A stretch of 64,000 bases of DNA from Chamaelirium japonicum. Its lineage: Eukaryota > Streptophyta > Magnoliopsida > Liliales > Melanthiaceae. Every line of letters begins with the position of its first letter. The stretch's first letter is position 1. The notes under the pieces were generated by a model, which did not search any database, was not told the origin of the DNA, and was given only the letters and a program-made list of their open reading frames with translations. The stretch covers positions 49,935,472-49,999,471 of the forward strand of contig OX393557.1 of assembly GCA_947650365.1 (NCBI GenBank), given 5' to 3'. This document shows positions 22,642 to 32,949 of this stretch, one piece after another. Made by a program: the position numbers and the translations under genes.

Positions 22642-25600
22642 TCAAGGGGCTTTAGCTGGAAGAACTTCCACGACTAAGCCCTTTGCTTGGTAGAACTTAG
22701 CGTCGGCCAAGTGTGCCTCGGCCTCGTTGAATGGCTTGTCGTCCGCAACTATGCACCTCTCCACGCCTTCTTCGTAGTACTTGAGGCACTGGTGCCAGGT
22801 GGATACCATGATGCCGTTCTCGTGCAGCCATGGTCTTCCCAACAGGAGGTGATATGATGTCTGGCAATCGATGATGTGGAAGAGGACGGTTGTATCTAGC
22901 GGGCCGATTGGCATCTTCAGACGAATGATTCCAATAGTGGACTGTCCGCCTTGGTTGAACCCTTGGATGACCAATTGACTGGGCGAGAGCTGGTCGTTGG
23001 TAATACCGAGTTGCCGCATTGTCTGGATAGGCATAATGTTGACGGCGGAGCCACAGTCCAACAGGATTCGGTTCACTGGCTTCTCCTTGATGTATCCCGA
23101 AACGTAAAGAGGCCGGTTGTGCAATCGCGTCCCGAGTTGCAGGTCCTCACCCGAAAAGGTTATCGTTGCATCACACGAGGCCACAGCTTTGCGCCTTTGA
23201 TCGTCCTTCCTCTTCCTCTTGTAGCTATCCGGATCGGCCAAGGCCGCAGCCATTGCCAGGCGAGCCTTCTTCGGGAGATGCAAAGCCTCTACGAGCAGCA
23301 TGTGCAAGATTGCTTCGTCGTGAGAGGTGGTGCCCCCTTCGTCGGAATCGTCTCCCTCATCTGTGGAGTCGCCTTCTCCAGAAGTTTCGCTCTCGTTCTT
23401 TCCTTCCGATGCCTCATGGACTTCGACCATGCAACAAGACACCTTGATGTGTCGGTCCGCTGGGAGGAAGTGATCCGGGAAGAACTCTTGCAAAGTTGTC
23501 GGCTCTGGAAGACTCTGCTGAAGGATATCGTCTTGGCTTGCTGGCGGCACTTTGAACGCCTTCCTCCCCAGAGTCTTGCTTTTCTTCTTGTAGGTCTTCC
23601 GCTTGGTGAATCCCCTCATCACACGGTCTTGCTTGAGCTTCTTTTCTTGCCATGGCTTTCGCCACCGCGGTAACATGACCCATGCTTCTTCGTCGGTGGA
23701 TTCCCCTCCGCTAGGATGATGGTCGGCAGCAGCAACTGGTTCCCTCGAAGGTACTTGTTCTTCTGGAGGCTCTACTGACTCGTCTTCCGATCCCCAGCCG
23801 GTGGGCTTGATTTCTTCAGCTGAAATCGATGGAGGCTTTGAATAGAGGACATAATAGTCGAACTTCCCCGAAGGCTGGCCTAGCAGACCGACTTCCGGAT
23901 CTCCTTGCTTGTATCTTTCCCGAAGAGCGTTTTGGGACATAGCTTGACATGAATGGGCTTGCTCTCCTTGAGGCTCCTCTGGCTCGTCTTCCGATTCCCA
24001 GCCGGTGGGCTTGATCTCGTTGATCGAAACGGATGAAGGCTTTGAGTAAAGGACGTAGTAGTCGAACTTTCCCGAAGGCTGGCCTAGCAGACCGACTTCC
24101 GGGTCTCCTTGCTCGTATCTTTCCCGAAGAGCGCTTTGGGACATAGCTTGACTGGAATGGGCTTGCTCTCCTTGAGGCTCCTCTGGTTCGTCTTCTGATT
24201 CCCATCCGGTGGGCTTGATTTCGTTGATCAAAACGGACGAAGGATTTGAGTAGAGGACGTAGTAGTCGGACTTCCCCGAAGGCTGGCCTAGCAGACCGAC
24301 TTCCGGATCTCCTTGCTCGTATCTTTTTTGGAGTGCTCGTTGGGATGCAGCATTGCTTGGAAGAGGTGCCGGCGTGAGCGATGGTTGCCCCCAGGGCAGC
24401 GGTGCTTCCTCCTCGGTGAGCGCAGGAGTACGTCGACGTCGCTTTGAGACTTTCGGCTGGGAAGTTGACTTAGCGATTGGAGCTTGACGGTTGATGCGCA
24501 ATTTGGGCATGCTTCGCCGAGCAGCAACGAGCACCGGCGAGAAGGAGCCAAAGGTGATGGACGTCATGTTGGCCGTAGCAACCTCTCTGGAGTCGATCTC
24601 TATCTTCCCTTGCTTAGCGAGCGCCATGATTCTTTCCTTGAAGACGAAGCATCTTTCAATGGGATGACTCACCACTCGGTGGTATTTGCAGAAGAGAGGG
24701 TCGTCGACGCGATGCATCTGCTCGGGCCTTTTCGAAGGAGGGAGCTCTATCATCTTCTCTTGCAGCAGTTGGTCGAACATAGAGGAGACTTCCGAGTCTG
24801 GGAAGGGGTATTTCTTGGCTTCGAGCTCTTCTAGAGTCATCCTTTGTCTCGGAGGCGGCGGTACGGCGACGCCCTTCTTCTGATCTGGCTTGCCACCGAT
24901 TTTGAGCGGCTTGGAGGTTGGAGCGACATCAGCAACGTTGACTTGCTTTGGTTTTGGTGCCGGTGGCTTGTCCTTCTTCTCTACCTTCAAGAAGTCCTTG
25001 TTCTTCGAGTCCCCACGGTTTGCTAGGCTGAGTTCCATGTCATGAGCCCGAGTTGCGAGTTCTTCGAAAGACCGAGGCTTGATACCTTTGAGGATGTAGA
25101 GCAGACCCCAGTGCATGCCTTGGGTGCACATCTCGATGGCCGAGTCTTCAGACAAGCGGTCTCGTGAATTCAGCGCGAGGTTCCTCCATCTGTCGATGTA
25201 GTCGATCACCGGCTCTCCTTCCTTTACTTGACTGCAGTAAGCTCGGTCATGCTGACGGTTCGTCTGGTACTGTAGAAGCGATTGAGGAACTCCCTCTCCA
25301 TCTGATCCCAGCTGTCGATGGTCCCTGGAGGAAGATCAACGTACCAGTCGAACACGTTGCCTTTGAGGGTGCGAACGAATTGTTTCACCATCTCGTCGCC
25401 ATATGTGCCGGCATTATTGCAGGTCTCGATGAAGTGGACGACGTGCTGTCTTGGATTTCCCTTTCCGTCGAAGTGCTGAAACTTTGGTGGTTGGAATCCG
25501 ACTGGGAACCGTAGCTGCTGGATCCTCGCAGTGTAGGGCTTCGAGTATGCCGCCGTGATCGGAGGAAGGCCACTGCCGTGGGAGCGCATCATGTCGGCTA

Positions 25601-26378
25601 TCAATGCTTGGACTTGCTGAGCATTCATCGTTACCGTTGCCGGAGGTTGTGTGGCCACCGAGGCTGGCGCTGGGGAGACGACTTCCAATGGGACGGGAGC
25701 CGAGGAGAGCACTGGAGTAACTGCTTGAACCGTCGGAACAACTTCTGCAGGAGCGGGAGTTGAAGACGGAACTGGAGCGGCTACTGGAGAAGCGACGGGT
25801 TGGCCGACTGCTGCAGCGTCCTTCACGCTTAGCTTTTGGAGCAGAGTATTGATGTGACGATCCTTCTCCTCCATCAGCCGAGTAATTTGCGCCATATGCT
25901 CGCTCATCTGCATGACTTGGAGCTGAAGAGCGGACGGAGGATGGTGACGGAGAACGTCTCGGTGTTGCATGTTCGCATCTTCGCCGTCATCATCGGAGAT
26001 GTAGTTACGCCGACTTGCTTCTGGCTGATGATTGATGTTTGCCCCCTGCAGAGGAGGTGCAACGTCCGCTAGAGAACCCGAACGAGCTCGGGGCTGGGGC
26101 TGGTCCTCCCCAAACTTCTGGACATGGACTCCAGGATCGGGGCTCGTTTCTTCATGCACCAGGGCCTCGTCGGCGCTTTGGCAAGCCTCTTCGGCAATAG
26201 CTTCTGGCACAAAGACGTCCGCAAGAGTCCGAGTACGCCGAGTGTAGACGCGTACCATCGGGGGAGGATCACCCTCCGGATTTACTGGATCACCGTGTCG
26301 GAGTAGAGGAGACTCGGCGATTGGTGAGAGGCTTGGAGCAAACGCATCGTTGTTTGTTCCGGCCATTGCAAACTTCAA
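22642..26378 (-). pseudogene. gypsy gag and retropepsin region
   Basis: The minus strand has two long frames. The right one (25224-26378) starts just inside the 5' LTR and ends in a gag domain with FPVGFQPPKFQHFDG and FVRTLKGNVFDWYVDLPPG, as in the Retrotrans_gag family. The left one (22642-25209) holds gag-side sequence, then three tandem copies of an approximately 68-residue block around LLGQPSGKFDYYVLYS, then a retropepsin-like domain with LLDCGSAVNIMP and LLGRPWLHE at about 22780-23080. No polymerase domains follow. It appears largely open, with about one break. Its products would have supplied capsid and protease when the family was active. Confidence 0.85.
23860..24370 (-). repeat. Approximately 204-bp coding tandem repeat in gypsy gag-pro
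   Basis: Three copies encode QGDPEVGLLGQPSGK, then YYVLYS, then EIKPTGWESEDEPEEP with small changes. A fourth, diverged relative lies in the duplicate at 21300-21580. The block is acidic, proline-rich and likely disordered. Confidence 0.85.
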
Positions 26379-26414
26379 GCAGCTTCTTCAGTCGTACGGA
26401 TGAAAGGAGAAGAG

Positions 26415-26438
26415 GTCCCACCGGACGTGCCAGAAATC
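26415..26438 (-). other. Probable primer binding site of the gypsy element
   Basis: The minus strand after the 5' LTR reads GATTTCTGGCACGTCCGGTG. A site starting TGG within a few bases of the LTR end is expected here; I cannot assign the tRNA with certainty. Confidence 0.5.
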
Positions 26439-29400
26439 TGTGGATGCGGAAAAAGGCACGGGTCGTCTTTATTGCGAATCACACGAGATTACAAGTATGG
26501 CCGGGACCCGGGTGGCTCGGGTGTAGCGAGTCCGGGTTGCGGCGAGTTTTGATCAGGGGATTGTGGGAAAGATCTTCTGGGGGATCCCTTTGATCCGCGT
26601 CTCCACGTGGTGTTCGTGCGAGAGCTCTGAAGGAGTTGCCCAGGACAGGGGTCTTTACAGGGAGAGGGTTTTGGAGAGGCTAAGGAATGTCCACCGTTGC
26701 TTTGTCCCTTCCGTGCTTCGCGCTTTCTCGGCTAGGGGGTTTTCGGCTTCGTTCCTCGGTCTTCGCGTCTTCCTCGTTCCTTGTTTGACCTCGGTATCCT
26801 TGATCGTCGGTTCGCGGCGTCGATCGAGCTTTTGGCGTTGGCTTTGGCTTTGGCTTTTTGGCTTTGGCTTGGCTCCGGCGTGGCTCTAGCTTTTGCTTTG
26901 CTTCGGCGCTTGCACTTGGACGTAGCTGGGAGAGACTTGCGATGCTTTCGTTCTTCCGGACTTCGCGTCGTATCGGCTAGAACGTGCGGTGCTTTTGCTC
27001 GTGGCCGGCGTAGTCGCTTGGCTTTGGCACTTGCGTTGCTTTGGCGCGGGCTTTACTGGGGCTTTGCTTTGGCTTCTTGCGTTGGCTTTAGCTTCAGCGT
27101 CAACTCGATCTTCTTCTTCGAACGACGTGGGCTACTTCTTCGGTGCTTCGACGGTTTGCGTGTCAACTGGACTTCTCTTCTTCTCCGGGCTTCTTTGGCG
27201 TGATCGGAGTCGAAGAATGCTTTCGAAGATAGTGGGGGTAGCACCGATCTCCGTGCGACGGTTGTGGCGTCGGCTTTTGTTGATGAAGACGACGAGGGTA
27301 GCAACAGTCTCCGTGCGACGGTTATAGCGTCGGCTTTTGTTGATGAAGACGACGGGGGTAGCGACGCTTCAGACGATCTGCTCCAGGCTTTCTTCTTCGT
27401 GGATGGCGCAGGCGTTGGTCGAAGACGACGGGGTGATGACGCTTCGCTTCTCTCCTCCGGGCTTTGGAGCTTGATCGGGATCGAGGATTTGTTGGAGCCG
27501 ACGGGGTAGTGCCGCTCCGAGCTTCTTCTCCGGCCTTTGCTTCTGGCGTCTTCGGAGTCGAAGGGTCTTCTTCTCCGAGCTTTCTTCTTCGTGCACGGAG
27601 TCGAAGTCTTGATCTTCGTGTGCAAGGGTCTTCACGTTGATGAGGACTTTCAGTAAGCCGATCCCTCGGGACAGGCTTGACTGTGCCTCGTGAAGCCTTG
27701 GGTCGGTGAAGAAGCGTCTCCTCTTCTGCAGAGCTCCGGCGTTTCGTCTTCAGTCTTCGACCTCGGCCCTTGTGACATTGGCTTCTTCTCCGAGCATATT
27801 CGGCGTAATCGGAGTCGAAGGCTTTGTTGAAGATGACGGGTGTAGCGCCGCTTCGTTCTTCTTCCCCGGGCTTTTGAGTTTGATCGGAGTCGAAGGCTTG
27901 TTGGAGACGACGGGGTAGTGCCGCTCCTCTTCTTCTCCGGGCTTTTGGGCTTGATCGGAGTCGAAGGCTTTGTTGAAGGTGACGGGTGTAGCGCCGCTTC
28001 TCTTCTTCTCCGGGCTTTTGGGCTTGATCGGAGTCGAAGGCTTTTTGGAGACGACGGGGTAGTGCCGCTCCTCTTCTTCTCCGGGCTTTTGGGCTTGATC
28101 GGAGTCGAAGGCTTATTGGAGACGACGGGGTAGTGCCGCTCCGATCTTCTTCTCCGGCCTTTGCTTCTGGCGTCTTCGGAGTCGAAGGGTTCTTCTTCTC
28201 CGAGCTTTCTTCTTCGTGCACGGAGTCGAAGGGATGATCTTCGTGTGCAAGGGTCTTCACGTTGATGAGGGCTTTCAGTAAGCCGATCCCGACGGGACAG
28301 GCTTGACTGTGCCTCGTGAAGCCTTGGGTCGATGAAGAAGCGTCTCCTCTTCTGCAGAGCTCCCGTGCTTCGTCTTCAGTCTTCGACCTCGGCCCTTGTG
28401 GCGTTGGCTTCTTCTCCGAGCATATTCGGCGTAATCGGAGTCGAAGGCTTTGTTGAAGATGACGGGTGTAGCGCCACTTCGTTCTTCTTCCCCGGGCTTT
28501 TGAGCTTGATCGGAGTTGAAGGCTTGTTGGAGACGACGGGGTAGTACCGCTCCTCTTCTTCTCCGGGCTTTTGGGCTTGATCGGAATCGAAGGCTTTGTT
28601 GAAGGTGACGGGTGTAGCGCCGCTTCTCTTCTTCTCCGGGCTTTTGGGCTTGATCGGAGTCGAAGGCTTGTTGGAGACGACGGGGTCGTGCCGCTCCTCT
28701 TCTTCTCCGGGCTTTTGGGCTTGATCAGAGTCGAAGGCTTGTTGGAGACGATGGGGTAGTGCCGCTCCGATCTTCTTCTCCGGCCTTTGCTTCTGGCGTC
28801 TTCGGAGTCGAAGGGTTCTTCTTCTCCGAGCTTTCTTCTTCGTGCACGGAGTCGAAGGGATGATCTTCGTGTGCAAGGGTCTTCACGTTGATGAGGGCTT
28901 TCAGTAAGCCGATCCTGACGGGACAGGCTTGACTGTGCCTCGTGAAGCCTTGGGTCGATGAAGAAGCGTCTCCTCTTCTGCAGAGCTCCCGTGCTTCGTC
29001 TTCAGTCTTCGACCTCGGCCCTTGTGGCGTTGGCTTCTTCTCCGAGCATATTCGGCGTAATCGGAGTCGAAGGCTTTGTTGAAGATGACGGGTGTAGCAC
29101 CGCTTCGTTCTTCTTCCCCGAGCTTTTGAGCTTGATCGGAGTCGAAGGCTTGTTGGAGCCGACGGGGTAGTGCCGCTCCTCTTCTTCTCCGGGCTTTTGG
29201 GCTTGATCGGAGTCGAAGGCTTTGTTGAAGGTGACGGGTGTAGCGCCGCTTCTCTTCTTCTCCGGGCTTTTGGGCTTGATCGGAGTCGAAGGCTTGTTGG
29301 AGACGATGGGGTAGTGCCGCTCCTCTTCTTCTCCGGGCTTTTGGGCTTGATCGGAGTCGAAGGCTTGTTGGAGACGATGGGGTAGTGCCGCTCCGATCTT

Positions 29401-30270
29401 CTTCTCCGGCCTTTGCTTCTGGCGTCTTCGGAGTCGAAGTGTTCGTCTTCTCCGAGCTTTCTTCTTCGTGCACGGAGTCGAAGGGATGATCTTCGTGTGC
29501 AAGGGTCTTCACGTTGATGAGGGCTTTCAGTAAGCCGATCCCGACGGGACAGGCTTGACTGTGCCTCGTGAAGCCTTGGGGCGATGAAGAAGCGTCTCCT
29601 CTTCTGCAGAGCTCCCGTGCTTCGTCTTCAGTTTTCAACCTCTTCTTCATTCCCCCACCCCCTCTATTTATAGGCAAAGGGGAGGGGAGAGAGATATGGG
29701 AACTTTTAATTTTAAATCCCTTTTCTATCTCTCTCATAATTGCCCGGGATTTATTCATCCATTGATGAGGGGAAATTTGTTTTCCTTTTCTGGCGATGCA
29801 ATTATGGCTGGATTTCGCACACGAAATCGATGGCAATCGGGCGCTTCTTCTTGTGTGTCGGATCGAGGGATCGGCGCAGATCCGCGTGTGTGCAGACGTC
29901 ATACGCAACCTCCCCCCGCGCATGGCGGTATTTCCTTCCTTTTCTTTCTTTTCTTTCCTTTTCTTTTCTTTCTTTTCTTTTCTTTCCTTTTCTTTTCCTT
30001 CCTTGCAGGGCCGGCCGGCCCCCCATGGGGTTCGGGTCCTAGTAGGGCCGGCCCCATGTGGCTCGGGTCCTAGTAGGGGCCGGCCCCATGGGGTTCGGAC
30101 CCTAGTAGGGGCCGGCCCCCCTTGAAGCATGGGGTCCGCTCCTCTTTGCTAGGTGCGAGTCGGGTCCGGGTCCACATCGGTGCGCGCGAGTCGGGTCCGC
30201 GTGTCAGGTTTGCATCCGCGTCGGCACACGTAAGTCAGGTTCAGGTCCGAGCGAAATTCGTGTGTCTACA
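26439..30270 (-). repeat. 5' LTR of the gypsy element
   Basis: 3832 bp, matching 11063-15645 without the Cassandra. It contains three 626-bp units (markers at 27706, 28332, 28958), the TATA box at 29664-29673, a CTTTT tract (29931-30001) and the GGCCGGCCCC cluster (30009-30118). Confidence 0.95.
27640..29640. repeat. Higher-order tandem repeat in the gypsy 5' LTR (626-bp unit, three copies)
   Basis: Marker spacing is exactly 626 bp twice. Sub-repeats are as in the 3' LTR. The copy number is equal in both LTRs, as expected if both were copied from one template at insertion. Confidence 0.92.
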
Positions 30271-30275
30271 AACAC

Positions 30276-30965
30276 CACACACCTTCCGGTGCTATGCCTA
30301 GCATCCGGAACATCGTCAGTCATACTGACAACCACCAGGCCTGGGTTAACTGTGTGGATAGATTGACTCATCAAACCGCACCCATCCAACACTGGACGTC
30401 GGATAACCTGTAGGGATTACATGTCACTCAAGCGCCAGCCGAGTAACCCAACGTACCGTGGTATTGGACTATGGAAGGTCCGGACACGTTGGCACATCAA
30501 AGCACCACACAACTGGTTGGCCCCAGTGAGCATGGTCCCTCAGGGTTAAGGACAGATTATCTATAGTAGTAAGACGGTTTCTGCACCAGTGTCTGAATCA
30601 CTGAACTGTGCACCGTCTTGGTTCCTGTTCAACACGATCATCGTGCTTGGTCAGGTGAATGGGAATCCCACGTTCCCGTGGTGGAGACTTCACCACATCC
30701 TCTACCTGCCAACAGCTTATTCTCGGTGAAGCGACCAGCATCACCAAAGCTGTGAACTAGTTCTAGGTCACACAGAACTGGTCCACTGGGTCTCCCAAGC
30801 ATGGATCCTCCATGCGCCTCAGTGGCCTACTGTGTTCCCTAGAGTCCTTTTATTATATGAGTATTATCATACACCAGAGTAGTATTCTAATTAAAGCAAT
30901 AACCAAAGTCATCTTTATTAAAGTTAATACAGAAAATCCATGCCAAGGACACACGAGCTACAACA
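30276..30965 (-). repeat. 5' LTR of the copia element, right part
   Basis: Matches 3246-3937 of the 3' LTR and ends CTACAACA. It is followed by TSD ACTGA at 30966-30970. The preceding AACAC (30271-30275) is the duplicate made by the gypsy insertion. Confidence 0.95.
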
Positions 30966-30970
30966 ACTGA

Positions 30971-31872
30971 TGCGTCCGTAACGATCCAATTACTCAATAA
31001 TCATATATAGATTGAACAATTTGACTATAGATCGGGCTTATAATAGCAGAATTTAAATGAACGGTGTATATTAAATCAGGCAGTCAAATATATATGAACG
31101 CATAGTAAGATAGACGGGTCGGGTTTAGCTATTAGTAGTTGGGTCGGGTCTGTCCCATACAGTCGGGTCGGGTTTAGCCATTACAAATGGCTGACGAGTC
31201 CGGTTGTAATCGGGTTTTAAAAAAAACCCAAACATATGAATACTGTTCATCATCTTCCCCGATGGAATCGAGAAAGATCTAACCTACGCTCAGAAGTCAC
31301 GTCGCCGCTCGCCGCCCGCAGCCCTCGCGCACGTAGGCCGCTGCCGCCTCTCACCGCCAGCACCCCTCGCGCGCGTAGGCAGCTACCGCCGCTCGCACTG
31401 ACCTCGGCGCTCCTGTACGCAGCGGGTCGCTGTCGCCGATCGCTCCGTCCGCAGCCGTCGCTGGTCAAGCATTCCGCAGCCGTCGCCGGTCGAGCAGTCG
31501 ACAAGCGTCGCTGTGCGACGCCTGGTTACAGGCCGGCACACAGGCAATGGAAAGGTACTAGATCTGGATCGCATGCCTCCGGCTGGGTTGCCAGACGACC
31601 TGGGCACGGTCGAAGGGGTCTCCGACCGGCTACGACAACATGTGAGAGGGGGCTCTCCGGGTGTACCTGGTTGGCTGTTCGTCGTTGTTGCAATGGGTCG
31701 GAGCAGAACCTCTTCTCTCTCTTATCTCTTTTCTACAATGGGGTCGGTCGGCCAGGACTTGCAACTCCGATCTCTCTTCTCTCTCTCTGTGCGATGGGGT
31801 CTGCCGGGTCGGGGCCGCGGATGAGATCCGGAGCCGAGCCGAGGCCGGGTCGGAGAGTTTGTGCTGATAACG
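30971..31872 (-). mobile_element. Leader part of the outermost copia element
   Basis: About 0.9 kb between the TSD of the nested copia and a short LTR. The first 260 bases are AT-rich with GGGTCGGGT words; the rest is GC-rich with open frames but no recognisable gag domain. At its right end the minus strand reads CGTTATCAGCAC, a primer-site type I recall from many plant copia elements. I infer that it belongs with 1-1984. Confidence 0.5.
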
Positions 31873-32073
31873 TGTAACAAGAGAGAGGGAGAAGGAGGGA
31901 TGGTTGCACTCGGGATGACGGCTACGCTCTCACGAATACGTGAGAGCCTCTTGTTTATTCATAACATATATAGAGAGCTAGGGATTAGGGATAGATGTGT
32001 CGGTTAGATGAATCCCACCAAAGTGGCAGCCACATATATCCGTAACATAAATAAAATTTTCTATTAATTAACA
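31873..32073 (-). repeat. Short copia LTR (5' LTR of the outermost element)
   Basis: The minus strand starts TGTTAATTAATAG and ends CTTGTTACA. It has a TATA-like CTCTATATATG and then AATAAA within a few bases, near 31950-31975, a layout known from short-LTR copia families. It lies about 690 bp upstream of the start codon of the host gene and reads away from it. Confidence 0.75.
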
Positions 32074-32106
32074 ATTGCCACCACTACAAAAAAAAAATCA
32101 GCCAAC

Positions 32107-32108
<2 letters not shown>

Positions 32109-32168
<60 letters not shown>
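32109..32168. repeat. (CT)30 microsatellite
   Basis: An uninterrupted CT run of 60 bases, joined to the tandem duplication that follows. Confidence 0.97.
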
Positions 32169-32169
<1 letters not shown>

Positions 32170-32388
32170 AAACATCCATTGAATAGCTATGGTGATGGAT
32201 CAATAACAGCAGCCCTACACTGTACTAACCTACTCTAGTTCCTCTGGTTCTTCAGGTTTCTCTAGTTCTCTCTCTCTCTCTTTCTCTCTCTCTAAAACAT
32301 CCATTGAATAGCTATGGTGATGGATCAATAACAGCAGCCCTACACTGTACTAACCTACTCTAGTTCCTCTGGTTCTTCAGGTTTCTCG
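32169..32388. repeat. 125-bp tandem duplication upstream of the host gene
   Basis: AAAACATCCATTGAATAGCT starts at 32169 and again at 32294 and continues almost identically to CTTCAGGTTTCTC. The CT tract is part of the unit, so slippage or unequal exchange is a likely cause. Confidence 0.92.
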
Positions 32389-32681
32389 AGTTGTGAAAGA
32401 TAATTGCCGAGTGGGTCGGGCTTCACTCCCGGAGGGATTAGTCCGAGCCTGAAGTGGGCCATTGCCCGAAAGGTTTCGGGACACCCGCCGATGTCAAAAA
32501 AAAAAAAAACCTGTCCAAATTAAAATCAGATTGATATTTTTTTGTCTAAATCCGTCCAAGTTTTTAATCAACTTTGCCCATGTATGTCCATTATTCGGGT
32601 TGAGAGGGTTGGGTTCGGGTCAGACCCGCTCGAGTCCCACCCCCAGAATAGAACACTCGTGACCGGTCTCTTGCTTTCGCC

Positions 32682-32732
32682 ATGGGGAAGGTTCTGCTCG
32701 CCATTTCTTTCTCCGAAAGAAGGAGACCCTGA
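32682..32732 (+). CDS. Possible upstream ORF of the RRA gene, 16 codons
   Basis: GCCATGGGG is a strong initiation context. The frame encodes MGKVLLAISFSERRRP and stops 31 bases before the main start codon. If the transcript begins upstream of 32682, this frame could lower translation of the main frame. The transcript start is unknown, so this is a candidate only. Confidence 0.3.
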   Translation: MGKVLLAISFSERRRP

Positions 32733-32763
32733 TCTCCTCCGGTCCGGCAATCGGAGGGCCGTG

Positions 32764-32949
32764 ATGACGTCAGGGCGGCGGGAGGGTCCACTGATGAGGG
32801 GCAACGGACCACCGTCTCGCGGATCTCGGATCGCCATGGCCATCGGCGCCGGCATCCTCCTCGGCTGTGTCTTCGCCTTCCGCTTGCCCGACGGCCTCTT
32901 CCGCTCCCTTCCCCCTCCCCACCAAAACCCGACCATCAGATGGCCTCAG
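32764..32949 (+). CDS. RRA-type arabinosyltransferase, exon 1 (N-terminus and membrane anchor)
   Basis: This exon encodes residues 1-62 of the protein completed at 40171-41289. It gives a short basic cytosolic tail (MTSGRREGPLMRGNGPPSRG), then one hydrophobic segment at about residues 23-39 (IAMAIGAGILLGCVFAF), then a luminal stem with FRLPDGLF, the layout of a type II Golgi protein. The ATG at 32764 was chosen because MTSGRR-like basic starts are usual in monocot relatives; a second ATG at 32794 in the same frame is possible. The exon ends CAG with donor GTACTC in phase 0, exactly 62 codons, so it joins exon 2 in frame. An upstream ATG in the same open frame (32542) lies in repeat-like sequence and is unlikely to be used. 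Confidence 0.85.

Larger units (their letters stand above)
11063..30270 (-). mobile_element. Large non-autonomous Ty3/gypsy element (gag plus retropepsin, no reverse transcriptase seen)
   Basis: The ends are TGTGGA...TCTACA. The TSD AACAC is at 11058-11062 and 30271-30275. The LTRs are 11063-15645 (lengthened by a nested Cassandra) and 26439-30270. The interior of 10.8 kb has a purine tract beside the left LTR and a primer-site candidate beside the right LTR, so it reads leftwards. A gag domain and a retropepsin-like domain occur next to the 5' LTR. The remaining 7 kb is tandem repeats and a duplicated gag-pro segment; I could not find reverse transcriptase, RNase H or integrase. The coding part has few breaks. 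By eye the LTRs differ at about 8 of the first 290 bases, fewer than in the host copia, so it is younger. Protease words GSAVNIMP and LLGRPWLHE suggest the Tat/Ogre side of gypsy; this is inference. Confidence 0.92.
1985..30965 (-). mobile_element. Ty1/copia LTR retrotransposon with near-identical long LTRs, interrupted by a gypsy element
   Basis: The ends are TGTTGG...CTACAACA. The 5-bp TSD ACTGA occurs at 1980-1984 and again at 30966-30970. The order on the minus strand is 5' LTR (30965-30276 plus 11062-9799), initiator tRNA-Met primer site, leader, gag, protease, integrase, reverse transcriptase, RNase H, purine tract, 3' LTR (3937-1985). Without the nested insertion it is about 9.8 kb. 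The coding region is broken in several places. By eye the LTRs differ at about 11 of the first 285 bases, so it is young to middle-aged: about 1.5 million years at a commonly used monocot LTR rate, as a rough guide. The domain order fixes the superfamily; the lineage is uncertain, perhaps Tork-like. Confidence 0.95.
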
